64,000 nucleotides of DNA from Pelovirga terrestris. GTDB lineage: Bacteria; Desulfobacterota; Desulfuromonadia; Desulfuromonadales; Geopsychrobacteraceae. The translations under genes were made by a program, and so were the position numbers. Below are positions 45,797-55,382 of this stretch, in pieces (position 1 is the first letter of the stretch; each line of letters opens with the position of its first letter). A model generated the notes under the pieces. It worked only from the letters and a program-made list of their open reading frames with translations, was not told the origin of the DNA and did no database searches. The stretch is from contig NZ_JACWUN010000011.1 of the NCBI RefSeq assembly GCF_014773365.1, positions 1 to 64,000 of the forward strand, written 5' to 3'.

Positions 45797-47416
45797 ATGA
45801 AAAGAGAAGAAATCCTTTCCCGACTGCAGCAACAGTCCCGTTACGATCTGCTCGTCGTCGGCGGCGGCGCCAGCGGTTGTGGCGTGGCCCTCGATGCAGC
45901 CAGCCGCGGCCTGAAGGTTGCGCTGGTTGAAAAAAATGATTTTGCTGAAGGAACCAGCGGGCGCAGCACCAAGCTGATTCATGGTGGCGTCCGCTATCTG
46001 GAAAAAGCGATCAAAAGACTCGATCGCAGGCAGTACAATCTGGTCAGGGATGGCTTACGCGAGCGTGCCCTGCTGCTACAAAATGCCCGCCATCTGTCCA
46101 ATCGCCTGACTCTGGTTACCCCTATCTACAACTGGTTGGAGGTGCCTTATGTGTTTGCCGGACTCAAGCTCTACGATCTGCTGTCCGGCAAACACCATAT
46201 CGGTCACAGCCGTCTGCTCAGTCGAACTGAAACCCTCAGACGCTTTCCCATGCTCAAGGCCCATGGTCTCAAAGCAGGGGTCCGATACCATGATGGCCAG
46301 TTTCACGATGCCCGCATGGCCCTTGCCATCGCCCTGACCGCCCAACAGCAAGGAGCAACGATCATCAATCATATGGCTCTGACCGGCTTGGTCAAATCAG
46401 CCGGCGCCATTAACGGAGCAACCCTGACCGATCAATTAACCGGTGACACCTTGTCGTTAAACTGCACTGGCGTCATCAACGCCGGTGGTCCCTTTGTCGA
46501 TGACATCCGCAGGCTGGATGACCCGCAGGGGTCCCCGCTGCTTACCACCAGCAGCGGGGTTCACATTGTCCTCGATCAGCGCTTTGCCCCCCCGGATACC
46601 GGCCTGATGATTCCTGAAACCGAGGATGGCCGGGTGCTGTTCATCCTCCCCTGGGAAGGACATGCTCTGATTGGCACCACCGATGAACCCGCGACCTTAA
46701 GTGAACACCCGCGACCTCTTGATACGGAAATCGATTACCTGCTGCGCCATGCCCGCAGCTATTTTGACCTGCAGATTGAGCCCAGCGACATCAAAGCTAC
46801 CTGGTCAGGGCTACGCCCACTGGTGGCCAACCCGACAGCCGTCGACACCGCCGCTCTGGCACGTGACCACATCCTGCAAACCAGCCCGTCCGGGCTGGTG
46901 ACCCTGGCCGGTGGCAAATGGACGACCTACCGTAAAATGGCCCAGGACACCGTCGATTATGCCATCAACTATTTTTCTCTTGATCCGGCAATAAAAGGCT
47001 GTCAGACCGCTCATCTGCCCCTGATTGGCAGCAGCGATTTCGAGCTGCTTGGCGGCACCGAACTGGTCGAACGCTTTGCCCTGAATGAAGCAACCGCCAG
47101 CTACCTTAACCGCTGCTATGGTGACCAGGCTGATCAGCTGCTGGAAGTGGGGCGCAGCACCGATACCCTGCGCCCGCTGGTTGCCGGCCATCCCTTTCTG
47201 GAGGCGGAAGTAATCTATGCGGTACGGTTTGAACTGGCGCAGCGGGTCATCGATATCCTGGCACGGCGCACCCATCTGGCCATGGTAGATACCCGCGCGG
47301 CACGGCAGGCGACACCACGGATCCTTGAGCTGATGGCAGCAGAGCTGGGCTGGGATCTGAAGCGTTGTGACGAGGAGGCAGAGCGCACAAACCGACGGCT
47401 GAATGAAGGGATTTGA
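45797..47416 (+). CDS. glpD: FAD-dependent glycerol-3-phosphate dehydrogenase
   Basis: A 539-residue membrane-associated flavoenzyme oxidising glycerol 3-phosphate to dihydroxyacetone phosphate and passing electrons to quinone. FAD site LLVVGGGASGCGVALDAA, then SGRSTKLIHGGVRYLE (family signature), and LAGGKWTTYRKMAQ near residue 365. The start at 45797 follows GAGAGGAGA. Divergent from glpK; together they convert glycerol to a glycolytic intermediate. Confidence 0.95.
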   Translation: MKREEILSRLQQQSRYDLLVVGGGASGCGVALDAASRGLKVALVEKNDFAEGTSGRSTKLIHGGVRYLEKAIKRLDRRQYNLVRDGLRERALLLQNARHLSNRLTLVTPIYNWLEVPYVFAGLKLYDLLSGKHHIGHSRLLSRTETLRRFPMLKAHGLKAGVRYHDGQFHDARMALAIALTAQQQGATIINHMALTGLVKSAGAINGATLTDQLTGDTLSLNCTGVINAGGPFVDDIRRLDDPQGSPLLTTSSGVHIVLDQRFAPPDTGLMIPETEDGRVLFILPWEGHALIGTTDEPATLSEHPRPLDTEIDYLLRHARSYFDLQIEPSDIKATWSGLRPLVANPTAVDTAALARDHILQTSPSGLVTLAGGKWTTYRKMAQDTVDYAINYFSLDPAIKGCQTAHLPLIGSSDFELLGGTELVERFALNEATASYLNRCYGDQADQLLEVGRSTDTLRPLVAGHPFLEAEVIYAVRFELAQRVIDILARRTHLAMVDTRAARQATPRILELMAAELGWDLKRCDEEAERTNRRLNEGI

Positions 47417-47544
47417 ACTCGGTCAGTGCAGCTATCGAAGCGGAAGGGTTTGAGGATCACCGGCCTTTTGATATTCTTAAGCAAAGACGAGCTATGACTC
47501 CGAGGGTTGATGCGTTTTTATCCTGAACAGAGCAAGGAGCCTTC

Positions 47545-49257
47545 ATGGAACGGCGTAATATCTACATCCAGAATCAACATATCGCGTATTTTTCCATGGA
47601 AATCGGTCTGAATGCCGACATCCCCACCTACAGTGGCGGTCTTGGTGTTCTCGCCGGTGATACCATCAAAAGTGCTGCAGATCTCAATATCCCGCTGGTA
47701 GCCGTAACCCTGTTATACCGCAAAGGCTATTTCCGCCAGGAGTTTGACCCGACCGGCTGGCAGCATGAGCACGACATCGACTGGAAACCGGAGCGCTACC
47801 TGCAACTTCTCCCCCACAAGGCATTGATCAGCATGGAGCAGCGCGATATCAAGATCCAGGCTTGGCTCTACCGGGTTAAGAGCCCCGCCGGTGGTGAAAT
47901 TCCGGTGCTGTTTCTTGATACCGACATTCCCGGCAACGACGATCAGGATCGCCACCTCACCGATCACCTGTATGGCGGTGATCAAACGCTACGGCTCAAG
48001 CAGGAAATTATTCTGGGGATCGGCGGCGCCCGCATTCTGCAGGCGATGAACTTCTCGATCAAAAAGTACCACATGAACGAAGGACATGCGAGCTTGCTGA
48101 CCCTGGAACTGCTTAACCAGACCCGTCAGAATCTGGGTGACAATTCCGATGATTTCAGCAGCACCAATATCCGTGAAGTCGCTGAGAAATGTGTGTTTAC
48201 CACCCACACCCCGGTTCCGGCGGGCCACGACCGTTTCCCCTACGATCTGGTGGAAAAGATTATGCCGAGAGATATCCCCCTGGCTACCCTTAAAAAGTTT
48301 GCCGGCGAGGAGGACCTCAACATGACCATGCTGGGGATGAACCTGAGCCGTTTTATCAATGGCGTTGCCAAACGTCACGGACAAATCTCCCAGGACATGT
48401 TCCCCGGCTTTCAGATTCATGCGATCACCAACGGTATCCATCCCTACACCTGGTGTTCCCCCTTCATGGTCAGGTTGTTCAACCGTTATCTGCCGGGCTG
48501 GGCCAATGAACCGGAACTGCTGGTACGAGTCGATACCATCTCGGACGATGAGATCTGGGACGCACACTGTGGTGCCAAAGCCTTGTTTTTTCAATATATC
48601 CATGAGCAGACCGGGACCCAGCTCGACCCCGAACTACTGACTATCGGTTTTGCCCGGCGCGCTGCCACCTATAAACGGGGCGATCTGATCTTCAGCAATA
48701 TAGAGCGACTGCTCGATATGGGCGCCGGCAAGCTCCAGTTTGTCTTCGGCGGCAAGGCCCACCCTCAGGATAACGAAGGGAAAAAGGTCATTCAGCGAAT
48801 TATCCAACAGGCGGAAAAGATGCGTGGCAAGATCGCCCTGGTGTATCTCGAAAACTACAACATGGACACCGCCGCCCAGTTTATTCCAGGCGTCGACTTA
48901 TGGCTCAACAACCCCATGCGTCCCCTTGAAGCCTCGGGCACCAGTGGAATGAAAGCCGCCCTCAATGGCGTTCCCAACTTCAGTGTCCTCGATGGCTGGT
49001 GGATTGAAGGACATATTGAAGGAGTCACCGGTTGGGCCATCGGACCGGCTCCGCACGACGTTAAGGATGACAGCAGCCATGCGGATAGAGATCTTGAAGA
49101 TATGTATGATAAACTCGAACGGGTGATTATCCCATTGTACTACGATAATCATCCCGGTTGGGTTCGGGTCATGAAAAACGCCATCGGCAAGAACGCCTAT
49201 TACTTCAATACCCACGTGATGATGAGGCGCTATGTCACCGAGGCCTATATCCACTAG
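47545..49257 (+). CDS. glgP: alpha-glucan (glycogen) phosphorylase, short form
   Basis: A 570-residue GT35-type phosphorylase releasing glucose 1-phosphate. It begins IAYFSMEIGLNADIPTYSGGLGVLAGD, typical of the shorter alpha-glucan phosphorylases rather than the ~800-residue enzymes. HMNEGHASLL, the pyridoxal-phosphate lysine region EASGTSGMKAALNGV, and ARRAATYKR are present. The ATG follows AAGGAG. Monocistronic as far as seen, with tandem arrays downstream. Confidence 0.93.
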   Translation: MERRNIYIQNQHIAYFSMEIGLNADIPTYSGGLGVLAGDTIKSAADLNIPLVAVTLLYRKGYFRQEFDPTGWQHEHDIDWKPERYLQLLPHKALISMEQRDIKIQAWLYRVKSPAGGEIPVLFLDTDIPGNDDQDRHLTDHLYGGDQTLRLKQEIILGIGGARILQAMNFSIKKYHMNEGHASLLTLELLNQTRQNLGDNSDDFSSTNIREVAEKCVFTTHTPVPAGHDRFPYDLVEKIMPRDIPLATLKKFAGEEDLNMTMLGMNLSRFINGVAKRHGQISQDMFPGFQIHAITNGIHPYTWCSPFMVRLFNRYLPGWANEPELLVRVDTISDDEIWDAHCGAKALFFQYIHEQTGTQLDPELLTIGFARRAATYKRGDLIFSNIERLLDMGAGKLQFVFGGKAHPQDNEGKKVIQRIIQQAEKMRGKIALVYLENYNMDTAAQFIPGVDLWLNNPMRPLEASGTSGMKAALNGVPNFSVLDGWWIEGHIEGVTGWAIGPAPHDVKDDSSHADRDLEDMYDKLERVIIPLYYDNHPGWVRVMKNAIGKNAYYFNTHVMMRRYVTEAYIH

Positions 49258-49291
49258 CCATCATGACTGAGAAAAATACAATGTCATAATA

Positions 49292-49392
49292 ATCGAAATC
49301 GGGATCGAAATCGGGATCGAAATCGGGATCGAAATCGGGATCGAAATCGGGATCGAAATCGGGATCGAAATCGGGATCGAAATCGGGATCGG
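49292..49392. repeat. tandem array of a 12-bp unit (ATCGAAATCGGG), eight copies
   Basis: Eight perfect copies plus a partial one. The unit is the reverse complement of a motif in the second array at 49519-49620, so the two arrays face each other across 126 bp. Confidence 0.95.
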
Positions 49393-49518
49393 CATTTTTT
49401 TGCCTTTGCTTTCGGTAATGTTCAGCGGTATTGGCTGCCTCCCTCGTAACCAATTGTTTCGTGCCGCCCGATGGATGTAACAGGGTATCCCGGTTTCTCG
49501 TATCAAAGTGGTACTTTT

Positions 49519-49620
<102 letters not shown>

Positions 49621-49687
49621 AAAGAAACTGCCACAACCGGGCGTTCAATATATAGTTACAGGACATCCCTTTAAGCAGGAGTATCTG

Positions 49688-50515
49688 ATGTTGCTCTACC
49701 GAATCTTGCTGCTGCTGGCAGTTGCCAGTTTCTCCGTCGCCTGTGTTCCCAAAGCGCAGATCCCTGTGCCCGTTCTTGAGTACGGTCAGATAGAGGACTC
49801 AGGCAATACTGATCTGCTGATTTTTCTGCGCGGCATCGGCGGTTCCCACACCGACTTTGAACGTTTTGGTCTGATCGACCAGGTCAGAGACCGAGGCCTG
49901 CCAATCGATATCGTCGTTCCCAATGCCCACTATGGCTACTACAAAAGTGAATCTGTGGTCGATCGGATCAAGGAAGATATTATCGATCCGGCCCGCCGGC
50001 AGGGCTATCAGCGCTTCTGGCTGGCGGGATTTTCCATGGGCGGACTGGGCAGTCTTTTTTATATCAGGGAGCATCCGGAGGATATCGAAGCCGTCATGCT
50101 GGTCAGTCCATTTATGGGCTGGGGAACAATCCGCCGTGAAATCGACACAGCCGGCGGCATCAGAAACTGGGATGCTGACAGCAGCGCCATCGATAACTGG
50201 CAGATCCTCATCTGGACGTTCATCCAGGACTACATCGCTGCGCCCGAAAACTACCCCCCGGTGTACCTGGGCTACGGCATCACCGACGGGGTGACCAAAA
50301 ACGGTCCGTCACTACTGGCCGATGCCCTGCTTGAGCAACGCGTCTTCTCCATGCCGGGAGGACATAATTACACAACTTTTCAGGCGCTGTGGAGCAAGCA
50401 CCTCGACCGGATGGAGGCGAAGTTCAATGCCGTACCCCTCGCAACCGCTGTACCAATAGCCACAGCAGATAATAGAGAACCACTATCAGCACAATCAGAG
50501 GTAAAGCCGGAATAA
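49688..50515 (+). CDS. lipoprotein alpha/beta-hydrolase (putative esterase)
   Basis: A 275-residue protein starting at MLLYRILLL. The lipobox ASFSVAC indicates a lipid anchor. Hydrolase features: LLIFLRGIGGSHTDF (oxyanion region), FWLAGFSMGGLGSLF (GxSxG nucleophile), and MPGGHNYTTF with the likely catalytic His. The ribosome site is CAGGAG. The long upstream frame through the hexamer array is not part of the protein. Its 3' end overlaps the next, converging gene by 92 bp. Substrate unknown. Confidence 0.8.
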   Translation: MLLYRILLLLAVASFSVACVPKAQIPVPVLEYGQIEDSGNTDLLIFLRGIGGSHTDFERFGLIDQVRDRGLPIDIVVPNAHYGYYKSESVVDRIKEDIIDPARRQGYQRFWLAGFSMGGLGSLFYIREHPEDIEAVMLVSPFMGWGTIRREIDTAGGIRNWDADSSAIDNWQILIWTFIQDYIAAPENYPPVYLGYGITDGVTKNGPSLLADALLEQRVFSMPGGHNYTTFQALWSKHLDRMEAKFNAVPLATAVPIATADNREPLSAQSEVKPE

Positions 50516-51281
50516 AAATCTCTCCGGCGTGGGCCAGCAAGATCGCCAGAAACAGGGCAACAACAGATACCGGCAGATAGCGACCATGATTTTTCTGCTC
50601 CGGCTCGCCGGCCGGCCCGATGAGGTTGTCATTGATCCGGTAACGCCGTGCCACAGCGGCAAAAAAGACAACGATGATCCAGTCGGAAATGCCAAAGACC
50701 GGCACCAACCCGCTCGCCCCCGGATAGGTAAGTTTCACCAGCACCATATCGATCAGGGGACGTGGTCCTTCCGGAGCCCGATAATAGGCTTCGATCTGGC
50801 GGGCAAAGTCCGCTGTCGGTCCAACTGCCCAACTTGAAAAATCGGCCAAGATCATAACCAGGGCAAGGGGCAGGACCTCCCATAAACGCTTGACGTAGCG
50901 CGCCAGAATAATCCCGACCAGGGTTCCGCTGAAAAGCAGCAATCCGGTCTTGAACGCGTCTATCAACGGCTCCCAAAAGCCGCCAACCGGCAACTGATGA
51001 GCCAGCCGGATCAGCGAAGCCAGGCCGACCAACCAGAACAGATAAAAACCACGGGTGCGTTGTTCAGGTTCCAGCAGCAACGCCGGCAGCAGCATTTGCA
51101 CCGCTAGATACAGCTGCACAAAAATAAAAGCCGCCGACCACCAGTAAGATGGCGACGACAGCTGACGACTGAGGAGCCAGAGTCCTGCCACGGCACCACT
51201 CCACAGGAACCAACCGCCGATCAGCAGTATCAGCAAACGACGGTTCGTGATGCTGAAGCTGAAAAACCGACGTGACATCAT
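50424..51281 (-). CDS. polytopic membrane protein with presenilin/SPP-like motifs
   Basis: About 285 residues from MMSRRFF with eight or nine hydrophobic segments. The order of three motifs recalls the GxGD aspartyl proteases (presenilin/signal peptide peptidase group): an Asp in a membrane segment (LVMILADFSSW), then FGISDWIIVVFFAAVARRY, with Gly and Asp at the GxGD position but Ser for the second Gly, and finally IPALPLIV, matching the PAL motif. This would make it an intramembrane protease, but the first YD motif is not exact. The alternative is an unrelated permease. It overlaps the lipoprotein gene by 92 bp, tail to tail. Confidence 0.45.
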   Translation of the reverse strand: MMSRRFFSFSITNRRLLILLIGGWFLWSGAVAGLWLLSRQLSSPSYWWSAAFIFVQLYLAVQMLLPALLLEPEQRTRGFYLFWLVGLASLIRLAHQLPVGGFWEPLIDAFKTGLLLFSGTLVGIILARYVKRLWEVLPLALVMILADFSSWAVGPTADFARQIEAYYRAPEGPRPLIDMVLVKLTYPGASGLVPVFGISDWIIVVFFAAVARRYRINDNLIGPAGEPEQKNHGRYLPVSVVALFLAILLAHAGEIFIPALPLIVLIVVLYYLLWLLVQRLRGVRH

Positions 51282-51443
51282 GTGCGGCCCGATCCTTTTT
51301 ACCAAAGCAACGATTGAGTTCCCACTTTTCACAGGGTCGATGGGTGGCCCCTTGCTGAGCACCAGGGCCCAATGCAATAATGATAATGGATCGTCTACTA
51401 CCCGCCAGGGGATTGGTCACAGCATGCACAAGCAGCGTGTCAT

Positions 51444-52805
51444 ATGCAAATAAATACCGGCCCTTCTTCGCCTTTTGCGATCCGCAATATCCGCCTTTTT
51501 ATCCTTTTTCGGGTATTGTTCAATGCCCGTTTCTACTATCCAGTCTTTTCCATTCTGTTTCTCGATTTCGGCCTCAGCTTGTCACAGTTTGCCATCCTCA
51601 ACGCGGTCTGGGCAGCAACCATCGTGCTCTGCGAAATTCCATCGGGAGCCCTGGCAGACAGTATCGGTCGCCGCAACCTGCTGGTTTTTGCTGCCTGCCT
51701 GATGGTGCTCGAGATCGCTCTGTGGGCTTTTGTTCCCCGCGGCAATATGACCTTGTTATTCTGGGTTTTTGTCCTCAACCGGATTCTTAGCGGCATGGCC
51801 GAAGCGGCGGCCAGCGGTGCTGACGAGGCGCTGGCCTACGATAGTTTGCAGCTGCAGGGGAACAGTGAGGACTGGGGACGTGTTCTGGAACGGCAGATTC
51901 AGTTCCAATCGGCCGGCTTTGTGATCGCCATGACCCTTGGCGGCATCCTTTACGACCCCAACCTGCTGCAACGATTGTTCGACTGGGCCGGCCTGGCGAT
52001 CATCATCACCAGTGAAACCACTTTGCGCCTGCCGATCTATCTGACCCTGATCAGCGCCGTTCTGGTATTACTGACAACCCTGGGGATGCGCGAAGTAGAA
52101 GCAACGCAGGAGGTTGCGACAGAAGACAACCAAACCCGCCTGCGCAGTACCTTTTCGTTGATCTGGCAGGCCGGTCGGTGGATTTTCAGCACCCCTTTTG
52201 TTCTTGCCGTTATGCTGTTCGGCTTGCTGGGAGACAGCGTGGTCAGGATGCTGCTGACCATGTCGAGTCAGTATTATCGCATTATTGATATCCCTGCCGC
52301 CCTGTTTGGCGTGATCGGATCGTCGGTTGCCTTGCTCGGATTTGTCGTCCCCGGTCTGGCGCGGCGTTTAAGTGAGCACCACCGCCCGGGTTTTAATCTC
52401 ATGGTCACCGCGGGACTGATCCTGATCGGATTAACCGGGCTCTGCTTTGTCTGGCCCTGGTATGGCCTGATCCCCGCCGTGCTGTTGTTCAGTTGTATGT
52501 ACCTGATCAGCTTTTTTCTGAGCTATTACCTCAACAAGGCCACCAGTTCCAGCCGGCGGGCCACCGTCTTGAGCTTCAAGGGGCTTTTTCTTAATCTTGG
52601 CTATGGCGGGATCGGCCTGCTCTATGCCCTGCTGCTGAAATTCCTGAACCAGCGGGTCGCATCCCAACATCCTGAAATCACTGAAGAGGGTCTTAAGAAT
52701 CTGGTCTTTGCTGCATCCCTCCCCTGGTTTGTCGGCTACTTCCTCTGTTTGCTCCTCATTCTTGTGCTGCTGTTTGCCCGGACAGGAGCGATAAAATCAT
52801 CGTAA
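51444..52805 (+). CDS. major facilitator superfamily transporter
   Basis: A 453-residue permease with twelve predicted transmembrane segments. The MFS loop motif between TM2 and TM3 is recognisable (PSGALADSIGRRNLL). It resembles uncharacterised MFS exporters with the ASGADEALAYDSL block after TM4. The ribosome site is weak. Substrate unknown. It is followed by a zone of gene remnants. Confidence 0.8.
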   Translation: MQINTGPSSPFAIRNIRLFILFRVLFNARFYYPVFSILFLDFGLSLSQFAILNAVWAATIVLCEIPSGALADSIGRRNLLVFAACLMVLEIALWAFVPRGNMTLLFWVFVLNRILSGMAEAAASGADEALAYDSLQLQGNSEDWGRVLERQIQFQSAGFVIAMTLGGILYDPNLLQRLFDWAGLAIIITSETTLRLPIYLTLISAVLVLLTTLGMREVEATQEVATEDNQTRLRSTFSLIWQAGRWIFSTPFVLAVMLFGLLGDSVVRMLLTMSSQYYRIIDIPAALFGVIGSSVALLGFVVPGLARRLSEHHRPGFNLMVTAGLILIGLTGLCFVWPWYGLIPAVLLFSCMYLISFFLSYYLNKATSSSRRATVLSFKGLFLNLGYGGIGLLYALLLKFLNQRVASQHPEITEEGLKNLVFAASLPWFVGYFLCLLLILVLLFARTGAIKSS

Positions 52806-53010
52806 CTATTTAGCTGCTATCCTTCGCGCAGGGCCCTTGGATCATGTGGCAAGGGAGTTTGTCGCCATTCTGCTGGCCGGCACGACCAACACCCTGGTCA
52901 AAGGGATCCTCTTTGCCGTTATTGCGGGATTCAGACAGCACCTTGTTCTTCTTTTATGGATGGGGGCAGCTATCATTGCAGGACTACTGATGGCGGCCCT
53001 GATGCTCTAA
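52804..53010 (+). pseudogene. C-terminal remnant of an MgtC/DUF4010-type membrane protein
   Basis: An in-frame stretch with LAAILRAG, REFVAILLAGTTNTLVKGILFAVIAG and a final hydrophobic helix ending AALML. The NTLVKG block and the two terminal helices resemble the C-terminus of MgtC/DUF4010 proteins, which are several hundred residues long. No start and no N-terminal part are present. A GTG at 52846 could start a 54-residue peptide, but a remnant is more likely. Confidence 0.5.
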
Positions 53011-53114
53011 CCCTCAACCGATAACAGCCACCCCGCCCCTAGATTGAACACTTTCAGCACAATCCTGATGCCACAGGAGTGACTTTAGATCAACTTGTCG
53101 GTTAGTATCAAATC

Positions 53115-53267
53115 ATGACCACTCTATCCCGAATCACAAACCAGCTGCTGGCGCGCGCACTGAAACACTTGTATGCCATCGATATTCCCGGCACCATTGT
53201 CGACCTGTCCTATGTCTGGCGGCGGCATAATTTTAACGACCCACCGCTGCACAACAGCAAGGAATAG
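53115..53267 (+). CDS. small open frame of unknown function, possibly a remnant
   Basis: Fifty codons (MTTLSRITNQLLARAL ... NSKE). No strong ribosome site and no recognised motif. It ends 5 bp before the nitrilase-like fragment. The surrounding fragments suggest it may be the tail of a lost gene. Confidence 0.3.
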   Translation: MTTLSRITNQLLARALKHLYAIDIPGTIVDLSYVWRRHNFNDPPLHNSKE

Positions 53268-53272
53268 ATGTC

Positions 53273-53569
53273 GTGCGTGTTGTCTGCCTGCAACTTAATT
53301 CTCAGGACGATGTTGACAGCAACCTTGAGACGGTCGCCTGCCTGCTGGAAGAGGCCGCCGGGCAGAATGTGAAGCTGGCAGTTCTGCCGGAAATGTTCGC
53401 CTTCATGGTGGTCGCGCAGGCCCAAAATGATTCACTGGATGGGGAATTAATCATGGCCGACCTCAGCCGGGAGCGTCTTGACAGCATCAGACAACAGCTT
53501 CCAGCGTTACAGCATCGGCGTGCGGATCTTTTTCTGCCAGACCACCAATCTTGCCTATCCCCGCAATAA
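53273..53569 (+). pseudogene. truncated carbon-nitrogen hydrolase (nitrilase family)
   Basis: The first 45 residues (VVCLQLNSQDDVDSNL ... VKLAVLPEMFAF) match the N-terminus of nitrilase/omega-amidase proteins, including the catalytic Glu in LPEMF. Intact members have about 270 residues, with a Lys and a Cys further on. Here the similarity fades after residue 50 and the frame stops at 98. No later frame restores the catalytic cysteine. Confidence 0.65.
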
Positions 53570-53642
53570 CCATCTCCAACCATTGGCAATAATATATTTT
53601 TTTGCTACCCTGCGGCAGTCTCCCACTCGTTAAGGATATGCC

Positions 53643-54017
53643 ATGATCTCAATCGAAAAATTTCAGCTCTACGCCCTGATGCTGTTCAGCGTTCTAAGCT
53701 CATTTTTATTTGTTTTTTACACCGTCAATGTCTATTTCAGCGACAGCGCCACCACCTGGCTCAAAGGCTTTGCCTACGTCACCGGCGGTTACGGGCTGCT
53801 CAACATCTACGTACTCAGCTGGGCCTGGAACAGCCGCAGTGACTGGTCGGTCAAAGCCAACATGCTGCTGGCCGGCTGCTTTCTCGGTGTGTTTATCATG
53901 AATGCCCTGCGCGACAGTTTTTACGGTGGATTGACCGGCGTCGCTGCAGTGATCGTGCTGGCGGTGGTGCTGTACATGAATGTGCAGGCGGTGAAGCAAG
54001 TCTGCAGGCGGGATTAA
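53643..54017 (+). CDS. four-helix membrane protein of unknown function
   Basis: A 124-residue protein with four hydrophobic segments (about residues 9-30, 42-60, 72-88, 96-114) and short polar loops. AAGGATATGCC precedes the ATG. The frame is intact although genes on both sides are broken. Family not recognised. Confidence 0.6.
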   Translation: MISIEKFQLYALMLFSVLSSFLFVFYTVNVYFSDSATTWLKGFAYVTGGYGLLNIYVLSWAWNSRSDWSVKANMLLAGCFLGVFIMNALRDSFYGGLTGVAAVIVLAVVLYMNVQAVKQVCRRD

Positions 54018-54173
54018 CTGACACGGTGGGACATAAAAGCTAGTGAAAGACATTCCTCCCAAAAACCGATGTGACAACTTCCAGACCCGGAGCATAGTAT
54101 CCGGCGATTTACCTACTCATTCCGTCATAATAGCTTCTCGCAGGTTGTCATGACTCAACACAGGAGAAAACTG

Positions 54174-54428
54174 ATGAAAAGTTGGCTTGGCGTCATGTTC
54201 GTGCTGCTGTTCGTCGGTCTGTTTTCATCGTCGCTCCACGCGCAATCGTTTGGCGAACCACTATCACTTAAAGAAACAACATCCATCTCCGCGATACTTG
54301 AAAATCCCGATAGCTTCGTTGGCAAGACCCTGCAGGTCAGAGGATTGGTGGTTAATGTCTGCACTTCGCGTGGTTGCTGGATGTCGATGGCCGGGTCATT
54401 CAATTCCACCTGTCGACCGGGGTCGTAG
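54174..54428 (+). pseudogene. truncated DUF4920-type periplasmic protein
   Basis: It starts at MKSWLGVMF after CAGGAG, with a signal peptide (cleavage near LHA). The mature part GEPLSLKETTSISAILENPDSFVGKTLQVRGLVVNVCTSRGCWM matches the start of DUF4920 proteins (OB-like fold, conserved VC...GCWM). The homology ends exactly at GCWM and a stop follows 14 codons later. The next 230 bp, in another frame, belong to a different family, so the locus looks like a deletion joint. Confidence 0.65.
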
Positions 54429-54658
54429 AGTACGAACGTGCGCAAAGGCGCCCGGTCTGGCACGCCCTTAATTACATCCACCTTAACCATGCAAAAAAAG
54501 CCTGGACGTGGATCGCTGATGTTTATGCGGTTGGCTTGATCCTGTTGAGCCTGACCGGTCTCGCTCTCCTGCCCAAAGGTCAATTCAGGGTGCGCTGTCT
54601 TGTCCTCTCCATCATCGGCGTCTTGATCCCGATCATTCCGCTGCTGCTGTATTATTGA
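54374..54658 (+). pseudogene. C-terminal remnant of a PepSY-associated membrane protein
   Basis: In the +1 frame relative to the DUF4920 fragment: VDGRVIQFHLSTGVVEYERAQRRPVWHALNYIHLNHAKKAWTWIADVYAVGLILLSLTGLALL, then a second helix. This matches the PepSY_TM_like_2 family C-terminus (NYxHLN..KAWTWIADxYA). The N-terminal helix of that family is missing. It joins the preceding fragment out of frame. Confidence 0.6.
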
Positions 54659-54705
54659 CCCTGGATCACACCCCAAAAAAGATCAATAGGCGGCTCTACC
54701 ATTGA

Positions 54706-55323
54706 TTAACGCGATACCGCGACGCCCCAGAAGTTGTAGCTGACCGGCCGCCACCCAGATATGTACATGCTGTCCAGGTTTGTGATCCGGAAACCACCGG
54801 CCTCGATTTCGGCAGGGATAGCACGATTCAAATGACAGCCGCCACCTATCCTCTTCCAGAGGGGATTAATCCGTTCCTGCCAGCGACGCACAGAAGCATC
54901 GGGCGCCTCGCCGTGCTCACAAAACAGAAGTTCACCCCCTGGTCGCAGCACCCTGCGCATCTGCAAAAGGGCAGGGAGAATGTCGGCAATGGAGCACAGG
55001 GTGTAGGTCACGACCACGGTATCAACGCTGTCATCCTCCAGCGGGATTTCAGCGCCCGATAAGCCGATAAAATCTACCTCAAACGGAACTGAACCTGCAA
55101 CCCGGCGGGCCATGCGAATCATCGCCGGTTCAGGATCCAGACCCCAAACCTTGCTGACCCTCGTCGTGTCATAGTACGGCAGATTCAAGCCGGTACCGAT
55201 GCCAATCTCAAGCACCCGGCCACGGGCATGAGGTATCACCTTTTCACGCTGACGCCTTACCTGCCCCATATTACAGGCACAATGAACGGCTTTGGGGAGG
55301 ATAAATCTGCTATAAAATCCCAT
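54706..55323 (-). CDS. class I SAM-dependent methyltransferase (UbiE/PmtA-like)
   Basis: A 205-residue enzyme. SAM motif VLEIGIGTGLNLPYYD, then VWGLDPEP, and the post-motif LRPGGELLFCEHGEAPD. The N-terminal FILPKAVHCACNMGQVRRQR is typical of methyltransferases often annotated as phosphatidylethanolamine or thiol methyltransferases. Substrate unknown. The ribosome site AGGGAAAAG precedes the ATG. It lies downstream of the CDF-like gene on the same strand. Confidence 0.82.
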   Translation of the reverse strand: MGFYSRFILPKAVHCACNMGQVRRQREKVIPHARGRVLEIGIGTGLNLPYYDTTRVSKVWGLDPEPAMIRMARRVAGSVPFEVDFIGLSGAEIPLEDDSVDTVVVTYTLCSIADILPALLQMRRVLRPGGELLFCEHGEAPDASVRRWQERINPLWKRIGGGCHLNRAIPAEIEAGGFRITNLDSMYISGWRPVSYNFWGVAVSR

Positions 55324-55382
55324 GCTTTTCCCTGCGTTAAAAAAATGCAGCGATCCAACAAAACCCGCTTTGCTGGAGTTGC

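Noticed and set aside
47417-47530. Short open frame between glpD and glgP (ending TGA near 47526)
   Set aside because: No proper start codon, no ribosome site and no recognisable sequence; it may be chance.
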